A stretch of DNA of 34,608 nucleotides from Allomyces macrogynus ATCC 38327 (lineage: Eukaryota > Blastocladiomycota > Blastocladiomycetes > Blastocladiales > Blastocladiaceae), in contig GG745344.1 in assembly GCA_000151295.1 (NCBI GenBank), positions 642,999-677,606 of the forward strand, in the 5' to 3' direction. This document shows, in pieces, positions 11,297-19,288 of this stretch; the stretch's first letter is position 1; each line of letters starts with the position of its first letter. The translations under genes were made by a program, and so were the position numbers. Under the pieces are notes generated by a model, which was not told where the DNA came from, did not search any database, and saw only the letters and a program-made list of their open reading frames with translations.

Positions 11297-11710
11297 TTAT
11301 CCTCTTCCACACCAGAACGTGAAGCCCAGCACGTGTAGAGTGCACTGACAACTGAGCTGCACCCCACCTGTGAACACCAACCGTGTGCATCCAGGATGAG
11401 TTTGTATGGGGGTACCATATTGGTCAGCAGTCAGGTAACATAATGCAACATCACTGAAGTTGAACTCCATTGGGATTCTGGTACAGAATCCCTGGCAGGT
11501 TGCTTTCCTGCAGCCTGCAAGACAGCCTTGCAGGCACCTAGGGAAGACTGGCTGGGTTCTCTGGCTGGTTGTTCTGGGTGGTTGCTCCACTGTCTTTGGC
11601 TCCTGCCTGTGGAGGTTTTGAGTTGACGCCCCAAGAACCTTCATTGCCTTTATCTTTGAGACTGAATAAATAAACGAGGCACATGTGCATTTGTGTTTAG
11701 ACTTACTCAT
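11297..11710 (-). CDS. Hypothetical Cys-rich protein, 137 aa
   Basis: The frame starts at an ATG ('MSKSKHKCTCASFIYSVSKI') and runs to a TAA. The middle contains closely spaced cysteines ('CLQGCLAGCRKATCQGFC', five Cys in 18 residues), and the C-terminal third has a beta-like pattern ('CTRLVFTGGVQLSCQC'). The ATG overlaps the end of the small upstream ORF through ATGAGTAA. The family is unknown, and the closeness to the element's edge and its unusual composition mean it may not be expressed. Confidence 0.3.
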   Translation of the reverse strand: MSKSKHKCTCASFIYSVSKIKAMKVLGASTQNLHRQEPKTVEQPPRTTSQRTQPVFPRCLQGCLAGCRKATCQGFCTRIPMEFNFSDVALCYLTADQYGTPIQTHPGCTRLVFTGGVQLSCQCTLHVLGFTFWCGRG

Positions 11711-11789
11711 GATTAAATTTGCAGCCCTTGTTGTGGCAGGCATTGTAGCCAATGATGGCAAACTGCAACAGGAGGATGGCGATGTTCAT
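11703..11789 (-). CDS. Small membrane-type ORF, 28 aa
   Basis: It starts 'MNIAILLLQFAIIGYNACHN' and ends 'KGCKFNHE'. One hydrophobic helix is followed by a short Cys/His/Lys tail. It lies 58 nt after the extended penton frame and its stop overlaps the next ATG (ATGAGTAA), a coupling typical of compact viral gene strings. Small single-helix proteins are common in such viruses, but this one is too short to assign. Confidence 0.3.
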   Translation of the reverse strand: MNIAILLLQFAIIGYNACHNKGCKFNHE

Positions 11790-11846
11790 GCACAGAATCG
11801 CAACTTCAAAGCCAAGTATTTACTATATACAATCAAAAATTAATTT

Positions 11847-12626
11847 TCACATCAGGAACATGAGCTGGATGGTCCAGTTGTGGCCATTAAAGTTGATGGG
11901 TCACAGCTTGTCATCACACAGTTCAAGCTCAATCTCCATGACTTCCTCAGTGATGGCTTTCGAATCAAAGTTAAAGAATTCAGTGGACGAGTTCTGGTAT
12001 ACGAATGACTGACCCCAACCGCCCTGTACATGGAAAGACGCCACGAGTGAGCCAACATTGGGGAAGGACGAGTGGGTGTAGTCTGCCAACATGGTCCTGA
12101 GGTTGGACTTGAGGTGAATCGTCTGAATGCAGGCAAGGCCAATGGTGTAATCACCAGTGTGTGAAGTGCCACTTGCAATATTCACACTATCATCTGACCA
12201 AGGCTCAGTGCCAAATCTGAGATTTTGGTGAATGCTATTTGGCCTCTGACAGAAAATATGGAAGCTCATGTCACTGTTGGCAATGGTGACACGACCAGTT
12301 GCCAAGTTCCAGGTCACAGACCACGTCACTGTAAAGTGATTTTCAGCATTGCTGCTGTTGAGCAGTTCTGTGAGCTTGTCACAGAGTGATTGAGGAGTGT
12401 AATATGCAGGGGGCACTACAATTGCAGCATCATAAACATAAAAGCCAGGAGTGCCATGAATATGGAGCACATTGTTGGTCTCAGTGATGTTGTACCATAT
12501 GTTGGGAATCATGGCACTGACCACTTGAATGCCCTGGGTCTGGATGGCACATGGGAGGCGCCATGAGACCCCATTCTCCAGGTCCTTGGAGCACACAGTG
12601 ATGTATTTGATGCAAGGGACTGACAT
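11847..12626 (-). pseudogene. Penton-like minor capsid protein (single-jelly-roll type), early stop near the C-terminus
   Basis: The gene starts at an ATG ('MSVPCIKYITVCSKDLENG'). The first stop, TGA at 11,903-11,901, leaves 241 residues. The same frame continues for 17 codons ('PINFNGHNWTIQLMFLM') to TGA at 11,847. That tail fits the usual end of this capsid family, in which a 'D..G.p.dfNG..W.l.l' strand closes the fold, so the first stop looks like a mutation. Other family-like features are 'VVPPAYYTPQSLCDKLTELL' (the PP.YYT..sL motif), dense beta-strand patterns, and 'AITEEVMEIELELCDD' just before the stop. The minor capsid protein of Polinton-like viruses and virophages fills the vertices of the capsid built by the major capsid protein, whose gene lies just upstream. 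Assignment rests on motif pattern and position; the loss of 17 residues may or may not abolish function. Confidence 0.55.
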
Positions 12627-12636
12627 TTAAAGCTAT

Positions 12637-12651
12637 CTGAGAAAAAATTTA
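12637..12651 (-). promoter_or_regulatory. Putative viral promoter motif upstream of the penton-like gene
   Basis: On the coding strand it reads TAAATTTTTTCTCAG, about 11-25 nt before the ATG at 12,626. It shares the A/T-T(n)-C-T/C core seen before several other genes of this element. Confidence 0.35.
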
Positions 12652-12903
12652 CACGCCTCCTGCTGTTCCACCACTGTCCGAGGGGCTTGTACCTGACCAT
12701 GCGTCAAAGAGGTCATAGATGTCATCCACAATGTTGGTGGCACTGGCCACGAATGCAGCAGGACCTGCCAGTGGAGGAATGACAGCTGCAAAATGGGCTA
12801 CCTCACAAATACTGTAAGTAATGTTCTTGAAGTTGTTCATAGTGTGATGCCCATAAGCTGCAAGGGCAAGCTTGAATGAGGTCCAAATTGAGCGGATGTT
12901 CAT
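12649..12903 (-). CDS. Small hypothetical virion-type protein, 84 aa
   Basis: The start is the ATG at 12,903 ('MNIRSIWTSFKLALAAYGHH'), 27 nt after the end of the major capsid frame. Residues of about 30-65 are Ala/Val/Ile-rich ('FAAVIPPLAGPAAFVASATN') and could form a membrane-associated hairpin. The C-terminus is Ser/Gly-rich. It sits between the major and minor capsid genes, which suggests a small structural protein, but I do not recognise the family. Confidence 0.45.
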   Translation of the reverse strand: MNIRSIWTSFKLALAAYGHHTMNNFKNITYSICEVAHFAAVIPPLAGPAAFVASATNIVDDIYDLFDAWSGTSPSDSGGTAGGV

Positions 12904-12921
12904 GGAAGGGGGTTTAACTAA

Positions 12922-12935
12922 CAAGAAAATTAATT
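12922..12935 (-). promoter_or_regulatory. Putative viral promoter motif upstream of the 84-aa gene
   Basis: The coding strand reads AATTAATTTTCTTG, ending 19 nt before the ATG at 12,903. It matches the T-tract plus CTTG pattern in front of the capsid and other genes of the element. Confidence 0.4.
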
Positions 12936-14241
12936 GAAGACGTCCACTGAGCTGTCAGCATTGAAGGAAATTGAGGTCATGTAGCCAACAAAGACATTGC
13001 AGCAATAGGCAACAGTGCCAAGGGTGTTGTCAACTGGGAAGGGGTCACCAGTTGTGAGAATCTTGAGGTCAACACCCGACTTCTTGGCCTTGTCTGAACC
13101 TGAGATGAGCGAGGAGGTCTCAAAGGTGCGTGCAAGGATGAACTGACCCTGAGGTGGCACAAACGCGCCACCTGAGACATAGCCATAGTCAATCCACTTG
13201 GCAGGTGTCAGTTCACCAACAGTGTGGCCCATTGCAAAGACCTCGAGCTCATGGAGGGCCTCAGGGGCATAGCCTGTGCAGTCAATGGGACGCAACTGGA
13301 CCATCTTGTCAGCGTTCTTGATTTGGTAACTCGTGATGGGCAGACTGCGAGCAAGGGGGTCCATTTCGGCCTTGCCATGGTACTGGGGTGTGCAGAATGC
13401 TGCAAGGATGCATTTCTGCATGCTGTGACGGTCCAACACGACAATCGAGCCTGTGGGGGTGACAAAGGCAGGTGTCTTGTGTGCCCAAGTAGTACCAGTG
13501 AACATGACACCACCAGCTGAGGCCCATGCAGCATCGAGTTGAGCAAGCTGGGCAGCATGAGGGGTCACTGTGTTGACCATAAGGTATGGCTCACTGACCA
13601 CAGCCACCAACTGTGCCTGTAGTGTTAATCATGCAAGCCTTGGGCTCAGCGAGTGTAATTTCAATGATGAGGCCCAAAGTGTGCTTGAGGTTGAACCAGC
13701 GGTCCTGGGTCAGGAGAGCAGAGTGCAGTGGGAACATGAACTGGCGGTTTGAGCCTGAGTGGTGCACAGGGTCGCCGTAGCCCTGGCCAATTGACAGCAC
13801 TGTGGTCTTGAGCGCAGATGGGACAGTGGCATCACTCAACATCCATGAAAGTAAGCCATACCCGTCAATGTCTTCAAGCAACTGGTCAGAGGAACTAAGC
13901 ACACAAAGGCATTGAATGCATGAGTGGATACCTTTGGTAAAGTATGTCTCTGGGGCACCAGCTGTCATGGGCTGGGTGCATGCAGCATCCTTGTACATCA
14001 AGGCCTTGAACAAAAAATGCATGCCTGCCAACAAGTCCACAATCTTGTTCACGGCCAGAATCTGGAAGTGGATGGTCAAACCAAGACCATTGCCAGAAGC
14101 AGAGAATGCAGAACCCTGTGTGCACAGGAATTTGATGGTTGTGCAGTCAGCAACTGGCACCTGCTTGGGAGGAGTGTAAAACATCTCCTTGCCAAGTGAC
14201 GTCAGGAGGACATTGGCAACGTTAGTCATAGGTGAAGTCAT
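12930..14241 (-). pseudogene. Major capsid protein (double jelly-roll), split by one frameshift
   Basis: Two overlapping frames together encode about 436 residues. The first starts at the ATG at 14,241 ('MTSPMTNVANVLLTSLGKEM') and runs to a TGA at 13,591. The second becomes open before 13,610 and ends at 12,930 ('SISFNADSSVDVFN'). The first frame ends in the DJR hallmark 'FPLHSALLTQDRWFNLKHTL', leading to 'GLIIEITLAEPKACM'. The second opens with 'VSEPYLMVNTVTPHAAQLAQ', the strand and helix that follow in PLV/NCLDV-type capsid proteins. The C-terminal part has further beta-strands ('AYCCNVFVGYMTSISF'). This protein builds the pseudohexameric capsomers of Varidnaviria. The shift lies within about 13,593-13,635. 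It may be decay or a single-base assembly error, since host genes nearby show similar shifts. Gene order ATPase - MCP - small protein - penton-like protein supports the call. Confidence 0.75.
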
Positions 14242-14264
14242 GTTGAGGAGGTTTAGAAAAGACA

Positions 14265-14279
14265 CAAGGAAAAAAATTA
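14265..14279 (-). promoter_or_regulatory. Putative viral promoter motif upstream of the major capsid gene
   Basis: The coding strand reads TAATTTTTTTCCTTG, ending 23 nt before the ATG at 14,241. It overlaps the last codons of the ATPase frame, which suits compact viral organisation. Confidence 0.45.
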
Positions 14280-15059
14280 CGAGTATTCGTCTTCCTGTTG
14301 GTGCTGTTCTCGCATAATAAACAAGTGAAATTTGTAGCAGTACCTGACACCTGGATTCTGCATGTTGATGTTCAGAGTTGCATGTGGTGTTGTGAAAATT
14401 TCGTTGCATGCTGCCAGGAGCTCTTCCCACATGAACAGACCTCCACATGCATCATAAATGGTCTACAACTCGTTTTTGTTGTATGTCTTGAACAGCACAT
14501 ATTATGACATGTTGTTGTGAGCAAGTGGCAAAATGGCCTTGAACAGCTGCACCAACAAAATCATGGAGCACTTTCAATGGTGGGACAGTGCAATGAAGCT
14601 GTCGAGGAAGCACGAGCAGGCAAACTTGGTGCCTGTAATGTCGTCCAGCACAATGAGAATGTTGTCAATGGTCCCAGGGTGCTTTGTATAGTCGCGCTTC
14701 TCTGGGTCCTGGAGCATGGCGATTTCCTTTAATTTGGCCTCCACTTCTTCATCCTTGTGAATAAAGCAGTCACGCAACACGGCGAGCAGCTCTGGGTTGT
14801 AGGGGGCTTTTGGGTCGTGTTTGAGGACAGGCGTTTCAGTAAGCTGTTGCCACTTTGGGTCAAGGTGTGAGGTGGGCGAAAAGACGTAAATTTTCGAGAA
14901 ACAGTGTCGCCAACACTGCGGTGACAAAATCATGTTGAGGGCTGTCGTGGACTTGCCTGCCGCCTTGGGTCCCAGCATACACACTGTGGCTGGTATCTTG
15001 GGCACAAGGTAGGGGCCACCTCAATGGGCCTGGTTGTCAAGTGCTTTCACAGTGAACAT
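14277..15059 (-). pseudogene. A32-like (FtsK/HerA superfamily) genome-packaging ATPase with four in-frame stops
   Basis: One reading frame runs 783 nt from an ATG at 15,059 ('MFTVKALDNQAH') to a TAA at 14,277, a normal length (about 260 residues) for PLV/NCLDV packaging ATPases. The Walker A motif GPKAAGKST lies at residues of about 30-38 and Walker B 'NILIVLDD' at about 133-140. Between them is 'FSKIYVFSPTSHLDPKWQQL', a typical family stretch. The C-terminal half retains family-like sequence ('MILLVQLFKAILPLAHNNM', 'YVLFKTYNKNEL'). The frame is broken by TGA (15,023-15,021), TGA (14,576-14,574), TAA (14,504-14,502) and TAG (14,465-14,463), with no frameshift. The intact enzyme would pump viral DNA into the capsid. 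Its start overlaps the end of the upstream gene by 23 nt. The longest uninterrupted piece, about 148 codons, includes both Walker motifs. Confidence 0.82.
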
Positions 15060-16436
15060 GGTTATAGATTACATTTGAAAAATTATTTGTTCTGGACACC
15101 ACCAATGCCTTGTGGGACATAGTAGACCTTTCATCCCTGTGGTGTGATGACACGCGCCCCAACCTTTGCTGGCACTGTAAAGGTGCATGTGGGTTCTTGC
15201 AGAAATGGGGCACAGTGGCAAAGTAGTTGTCAACAGTGCGTGGCTTGTCATCCCATGGCATGTGAGGGGTCTTATTAAGTGCACTGGCAATTTGCTTGAG
15301 CATGTCATTCATCATCTTCTCCTCCTGGAGACCTGGACCATCATCCCCTTCACCACCACAGCTCCCACCATTGGCGCTAATGACTTCCACCATGTTCTGC
15401 GCCTGTTTGAGGATGCCTGACAGCTTGTTGAGGGGGTTTTTGGCTGACTGGTTGAGAGCGTCAATGACACGACCAGGGAGGGATGACAGCTGTTCAGGGA
15501 CTTGCTTGAGCGTTTTCTGCATTGCATACTGACCGTCTGCAAGTGCTTCTGTAATGTGCCCAATCTTGTTGATCGTGCCTTGTTGTCCTTAATCTCACGA
15601 TTGTTTTCAAAGTTTTGCAGTGATTGCTCACTTGTGAAGTGCTCAAGTTGCTCTTGGACATACTGACTGGCAAGCTGGGCAGTGTTCCCACCTTCAGCCT
15701 TGAGTTCCATCTCCAGGCCATTCAGGGCTTGCAGGAGTGCATCATTGCGCTCACTGACATTGAGGAATGTTGCTTGGATGCCCTGGAACAGTGTGGCAAG
15801 TGCCAGTTCAATGCCTGGGTATGTCTGAATGATGTTCTGGGTGTTCTGGATGTTCTGCTGGTTGAGTGTGTTCTGCATGAGATTGTTCTGTGTAAGGTTG
15901 TTCTGGATGTTCTGCTGGTTCAGGGTGTTGTTCTGCTGTGTGAACATGACTGCCTGGTGGTTGCCACCCACTGTTGGATTCCAGTGTGCACCCACAGGTC
16001 CAGGAACACCATTGTTGTTTCGTGCATTTGATACTGCTCGCTCATATTTGCCCAGCACAGGCACAACAGCAGTGGGCGGTTGCTCTGCCATTTGACAAGC
16101 AAGGATGGGAGGGACATACAAGGCAGGCATCATTTTGTCACCTGGAATTTCCCTAGCTGGGACAGGGAGGAGTGAGGGCTTGACAGGCACCATTTGCATA
16201 TTGTCATGGGGCTCTTCAAACTCACCCTGTGCACGTCCATGCGTCACCTGCATGTCGTCTGGAGGGGGGTACTGCACACCTGCATTGGGGTTTGCATCAG
16301 CTGGTCCTTCATCCTCATTGCTTGAAATTTCAATGTATGGCCACTCACCATTGTCCTGTGCATTGTTGTCCGCGTCCATGTTGTCCTCACCAATTTCAGA
16401 GTCTTTGATGAACTCGCTATCTCCCCAGCTTTTCAT
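15037..16436 (-). pseudogene. Unknown viral protein with Asn/Gln-rich repeats and coiled coil, one frameshift
   Basis: The start is an ATG at 16,436 ('MKSWGDSEFIKDSEIGEDNM'). Residues of about 1-90 are acidic, and residues of about 167-204 consist of a Gln/Asn repeat ('NTLNQQNIQN' occurs twice, with degenerate copies between). About 220-285 is predicted coiled coil ('LNVSERNDALLQALNGLEME'). The frame then shifts near 15,575, and coding character continues in the next frame ('ALADGQYAMQKTLKQVPEQL', later 'HMPWDDKPRTVDNYFATVPH') to a TGA at 15,037, overlapping the ATPase start. The total would be about 466 residues. Asn/Gln-rich trimeric coiled coils occur in fibre or scaffold proteins of viruses, but I do not recognise this one. 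As with the capsid gene, the shift may be decay or an assembly error. Confidence 0.5.
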
Positions 16437-16445
16437 GGGATGAAG

Positions 16446-16706
16446 TCATGACACCAATTCGTTGAGCGTGTTCATGTCTTCAGCATTCTGAAGTGGCTGA
16501 CGCTTGATTGACTTGAAGAATCGCATCAGGTCGCACAGGAACCAGGATGTTGATGATTGATAATCCCTCTTCTGTGTTGTTCCAATAATGCGAAAACTGG
16601 TACCATCCCAGTAAGGCTCAATGACATCATCATTTTCTGCAAGGATTTTCTGGATAATCTCCTTGCAGGATATAGTTTCTTTCTGAGCACCACCCTTGGG
16701 GGGCAT
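16446..16706 (-). CDS. Hypothetical viral protein, 86 aa
   Basis: It starts at an ATG ('MPPKGGAQKETISCKEIIQK') and lies 9 nt before the next gene's ATG at 16,436, so the two are probably co-transcribed. The sequence looks like a small alpha/beta domain: a helix 'CKEIIQKILAENDDVIEPYW', a strand 'FRIIGT', and a helix 'SSTSWFLCDLMRFFKSIKR'. No family is recognised. It is preceded by the shared T-tract motif. Confidence 0.5.
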   Translation of the reverse strand: MPPKGGAQKETISCKEIIQKILAENDDVIEPYWDGTSFRIIGTTQKRDYQSSTSWFLCDLMRFFKSIKRQPLQNAEDMNTLNELVS

Positions 16707-16732
16707 GTTTGGTTGAAATGTTTAACTACAAC

Positions 16733-16748
16733 CAAGAAAAAAAAATTC
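16733..16748 (-). promoter_or_regulatory. Putative viral promoter motif upstream of the 86-aa gene
   Basis: The coding strand reads GAATTTTTTTTTCTTG, ending about 26 nt before the ATG at 16,706. It is the clearest copy of the element's shared T-tract plus CTTG motif. Confidence 0.45.
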
Positions 16749-16811
16749 ACAAAAGTCCAAGGAGCATGTTCAGCTGGACCTTTTCCCACTCCAATTCACG
16801 TTTCTTTAGTT

Positions 16812-17024
16812 TCAGGCGCATTCAGTCACAGACTGCTGAGGCATGGTCCTGGTCTGTGGTGTCCTTGAAAACTGGTACCAGCACAGCTTCTTTTGCTTCT
16901 CCTTCATGTAGCGGTCAATGTAGGCCTCCTTGGCCCCATCATCAAGGTCATAGAAGGCTTTGGGCAGACCAAGGTACTCACTGACCTCATCCAGTGTCTC
17001 AAACTGTTCTTCAAAGCTGTTCAT
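16812..17024 (-). CDS. Hypothetical viral protein, 70 aa
   Basis: The start chosen is the ATG at 17,024 ('MNSFEEQFETLDEVSEYLGL'). An upstream ATG at 17,069 would overlap the divergent fibre gene. The N-terminal 45 residues are acidic and helical, followed by a basic tail ('YMKEKQKKLCWYQFSR'). The gene is divergent from the fibre gene, with 32 AT-rich bases between the ATGs (17,025-17,056), where promoters for both are expected. No family is recognised. Confidence 0.45.
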   Translation of the reverse strand: MNSFEEQFETLDEVSEYLGLPKAFYDLDDGAKEAYIDRYMKEKQKKLCWYQFSRTPQTRTMPQQSVTECA

Positions 17025-17056
17025 TTTAATTTTGTGGCTAGAATATAATAATCCAC

Positions 17057-18265
17057 ATGAACACTCCACTAAACGTATTTGGGCTCATTGCGGATGACAG
17101 CTCATATGCCATGGACGCTGAATTGGCTGCAGCAATTGCTGGTGTTGTGGCAGGCACAGCATCCACAGTGGCAACCCCTCCCCTGACAGCCACTGGTGGC
17201 AATGTGAGTTTGGCTTACAACACGGCCACCTTCTCCGTGAATGCCAACAACCAGCTGTCTGTGAAAGATGGTGGTGTTTCAGACGCCAAACTGTCCATTG
17301 TGAATGGCTTGCAGCTGACTGATGCCTCAGTTACAAATGCAAAGGTCGTGTCACTGGATGCAGCCAAAATCACTTCAGGTGTGCTGCCTCTGAGTGTTGT
17401 GCCAAGCATCCCCTCAATGCAGGTCACAGGCACCTTTGGCAACACAAGTCTCACTGGTCTGAGTGCCACCAAGCTCATTGGTCAGGTTTCCAACATGCAA
17501 ATCTTGGGTCTCAACTCAACAAAACTGACTGGGACCATCCCACTCGCCAATCTGCCAGACTTGTGCACCAAGGTGTCATCTGTGAATGGGTCCCTTGTGA
17601 GCAGAACACTATTGCAGTCCACACTTGGGTTGGGCCAGCAATTCACTTTTGGCAACACAACAGAGAGTACCACAATGTCAATGAGCGGCATTGTCATTCA
17701 GGGTGGTCTGGGCGTGGCAAAGAGCGTCAACATTGGCAGCAATGCCACTGTCACAGGGAACCTTACAGCTGCCACAGCTGTCACCAGCTCCCATGTGCCA
17801 ACCCTCATGCAGGTTCAGGGCTTGATTTCAGCAGGCACCACGGGCTTTCTCACCCCATTGTCTGCTGTGGCACTGACTCTGATGACTGACAGTGTGTCAT
17901 CAGGGAGTGGTGCACTGACAGTGGCTGGTGGGGCAGGCATTGCAAAGAATCTGTATGTGGGCGGCAATGTGGTTGCAACCAGGAATGTCAGTGGTGCTAT
18001 GGCCACTGTGGGCACCCACATCCACCAAAATGGTGAAAACGAATATCTGGCCTGTCTGGGCTTGCTCTTGGACACTGGTGGCAATGTGGCTGGCAAATGC
18101 TGGGTCAATGAGAACATTGATGCGGTATCCCTTGTCCTTGGCCTATTCGCTCATAATCGGGCCATGCATCCATGTCTGCTCACCCTCAACTTTGAGGTAG
18201 GGGTAGTCCTCTGTCTTGGCACATGTCAGGTACACTGGGTCGCACTGCAGACCCACAGCCGCTGA
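17057..18265 (+). CDS. Fibre/spike-like viral protein with repeated beta segments
   Basis: The start is the ATG at 17,057 ('MNTPLNVFGLIADDSSYAMD'); 402 residues if read to the TGA at 18,265. The protein is rich in Ser, Thr, Val, Gly and Asn and consists of short beta-strand repeats. 'DAKLSIVNGLQLTDASVTNA' and 'KLTGTIPLANLPDL' resemble trimeric phage-tail-fibre repeats. Two copies of a GG(L/A)G(V/I)AK(S/N)(V/L)(N/Y)(I/V)G(S/G)N motif occur at residues of about 216 and 291; this motif is common in fibre-like proteins of algal large DNA viruses and Polinton-like viruses. A host-attachment role is inferred. It is one of only two plus-strand genes of the viral block. The last 41 codons overlap the convergent minus-strand gene ending at 18,143 and lose the repeat character, so the true C-terminus may be shorter or altered by a frameshift. 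Confidence 0.6.
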   Translation: MNTPLNVFGLIADDSSYAMDAELAAAIAGVVAGTASTVATPPLTATGGNVSLAYNTATFSVNANNQLSVKDGGVSDAKLSIVNGLQLTDASVTNAKVVSLDAAKITSGVLPLSVVPSIPSMQVTGTFGNTSLTGLSATKLIGQVSNMQILGLNSTKLTGTIPLANLPDLCTKVSSVNGSLVSRTLLQSTLGLGQQFTFGNTTESTTMSMSGIVIQGGLGVAKSVNIGSNATVTGNLTAATAVTSSHVPTLMQVQGLISAGTTGFLTPLSAVALTLMTDSVSSGSGALTVAGGAGIAKNLYVGGNVVATRNVSGAMATVGTHIHQNGENEYLACLGLLLDTGGNVAGKCWVNENIDAVSLVLGLFAHNRAMHPCLLTLNFEVGVVLCLGTCQVHWVALQTHSR

Positions 18266-18961
18266 AATGAAAATGGCCAGGAGACCATCTGGCAATGGCT
18301 GGACAGGAACAGTTGCTGCATAGGCTTTGCACTGGTCGAGAGACACCACCAGGGGCTTCTTTGCATTGAGCACACTGGCCATTTTGCCCTTGGTTTTGTG
18401 GCATTCATGGCATTGGTGGTGGAGGTCCTCAATGTCCACGTTTGAAAAACGCTTTCCTGACAACTTGATGCCATTCAAAGCAGCTGCCATGTCCTTGAGC
18501 TGATACACATTCATCAGGTCAAACAGCCATGACCATTCAGTGACAATGTCAAGCCCCTCACTTCCTTTCATCTGTGACGCATTGCCCTTGAGCCATGTCA
18601 GCATGTTTTTGCGGCGCTTCTTGGTGGCTTTTTCGCATGGCTTGTCATTAGCATCATTCACATACTCCTTAAGGAGCGGTTCGAAAACGAATTCCTCAAG
18701 TGCTGGCTCGTGTTCCTGAATCACAATCTCTGATTCCAAATCACCAGTGGGCAGCTTGATAATCTCCTTGGGCTGGTCCTGGGGCAGTTTCAGAGGCAGT
18801 TCCTGGGGCTTTTCCTGTGGCGGTTCCTCGACTTTCACACCCATGGCTGCCTGGAATCGTTCAACAAATTGTGTCATGGCTGCAATGCCACGTTCAAGCT
18901 GGGCAATGCAGTTCAGCATGACAGCCTGACCCTCAAGAAGCTGCTGAAGAATCTGTTCCAT
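18143..18961 (-). CDS. Unknown viral protein with N-terminal coiled coil and CHECH motif, 272 aa
   Basis: It starts at an ATG ('MEQILQQLLEGQAVMLNCIA'). Residues 1-45 form a likely coiled coil, 46-75 are Pro/Gln/Glu/Lys repeats ('EEPPQEKPQELPLKLPQD'), and about 112-125 are very basic ('KATKKRRKNMLTWLKG'). 'LHHQCHECHKTKG' at about 185 could bind zinc, and the C-terminal 70 residues look like a compact alpha/beta domain ('LLAIFISAAVGLQCDPVYLT'). It has no recognised family; the layout suggests a nucleic-acid-associated or scaffold protein. The frame is uninterrupted. The shared promoter-like motif lies 18 nt upstream. Confidence 0.5.
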   Translation of the reverse strand: MEQILQQLLEGQAVMLNCIAQLERGIAAMTQFVERFQAAMGVKVEEPPQEKPQELPLKLPQDQPKEIIKLPTGDLESEIVIQEHEPALEEFVFEPLLKEYVNDANDKPCEKATKKRRKNMLTWLKGNASQMKGSEGLDIVTEWSWLFDLMNVYQLKDMAAALNGIKLSGKRFSNVDIEDLHHQCHECHKTKGKMASVLNAKKPLVVSLDQCKAYAATVPVQPLPDGLLAIFISAAVGLQCDPVYLTCAKTEDYPYLKVEGEQTWMHGPIMSE

Positions 18962-18978
18962 GTTTGTTTATCCTAGGA

Positions 18979-18991
18979 CAAGAAAAAGAAT
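18979..18991 (-). promoter_or_regulatory. Putative viral promoter motif flanked by CCTAGG
   Basis: The coding strand reads ATTCTTTTTCTTG, ending 17 nt before the ATG at 18,961. It is framed by two CCTAGG hexamers (18,972-18,977 and 18,992-18,997), so the T-tract sits inside a small inverted repeat. Confidence 0.4.
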
Positions 18992-19018
18992 CCTAGGTCC
19001 AAAACGCGTTTGAGGATA

Positions 19019-19258
19019 TCACTTACAGAGGAAGCAACTGTTGTAGGTCGCCTTGATGATTTTGCCACAGCAACACTGTTTTGTGGGACCTGACGCCTGA
19101 ATGTGGCAATGGTAGCAAATCTGGTGACCCGCCTTGTACACGAGTTTGGTGCATCCTTTTGTCGCGCAATGCTTTGCTTTCTGCATGCACAACATACACA
19201 TCGTGTATTTGGTTGAATTTGGTTTTGAGCATTTGACACACGTTTTCACTGGAGGCAT
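19019..19258 (-). CDS. Cys-rich zinc-ribbon-like protein, 79 aa
   Basis: It starts at an ATG ('MPPVKTCVKCSKPNSTKYTM'). Thirteen cysteines fall mostly in CxxC knuckles at residues 7/10, 21/24, 48/51 and 75/78, plus C31, C36 and a CCC at 62-64. Paired CxxC knuckles of this spacing fold as zinc ribbons or treble clefs, used by viruses for transcription factors or DNA-binding proteins. The rest is Lys-rich, which fits nucleic-acid binding. The exact family is not recognised. It lies 30 nt after the upstream gene's stop, on the same strand. Confidence 0.55.
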   Translation of the reverse strand: MPPVKTCVKCSKPNSTKYTMCMLCMQKAKHCATKGCTKLVYKAGHQICYHCHIQASGPTKQCCCGKIIKATYNSCFLCK

Positions 19259-19288
19259 TAGAGAGTAGGCTGGTGGTGGACTTGGGGT

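Noticed and set aside
13591..13640. A short intron joining the two halves of the capsid gene
   Set aside because: The frames overlap at the break and no GT...AG pair of plausible size restores the frame; a one-base shift does.
14277..15059. Reassigned stop codons (alternative code) as an explanation for in-frame stops in the ATPase
   Set aside because: All three stop codons interrupt this gene, while neighbouring viral genes end normally with the same codons; decay is simpler.
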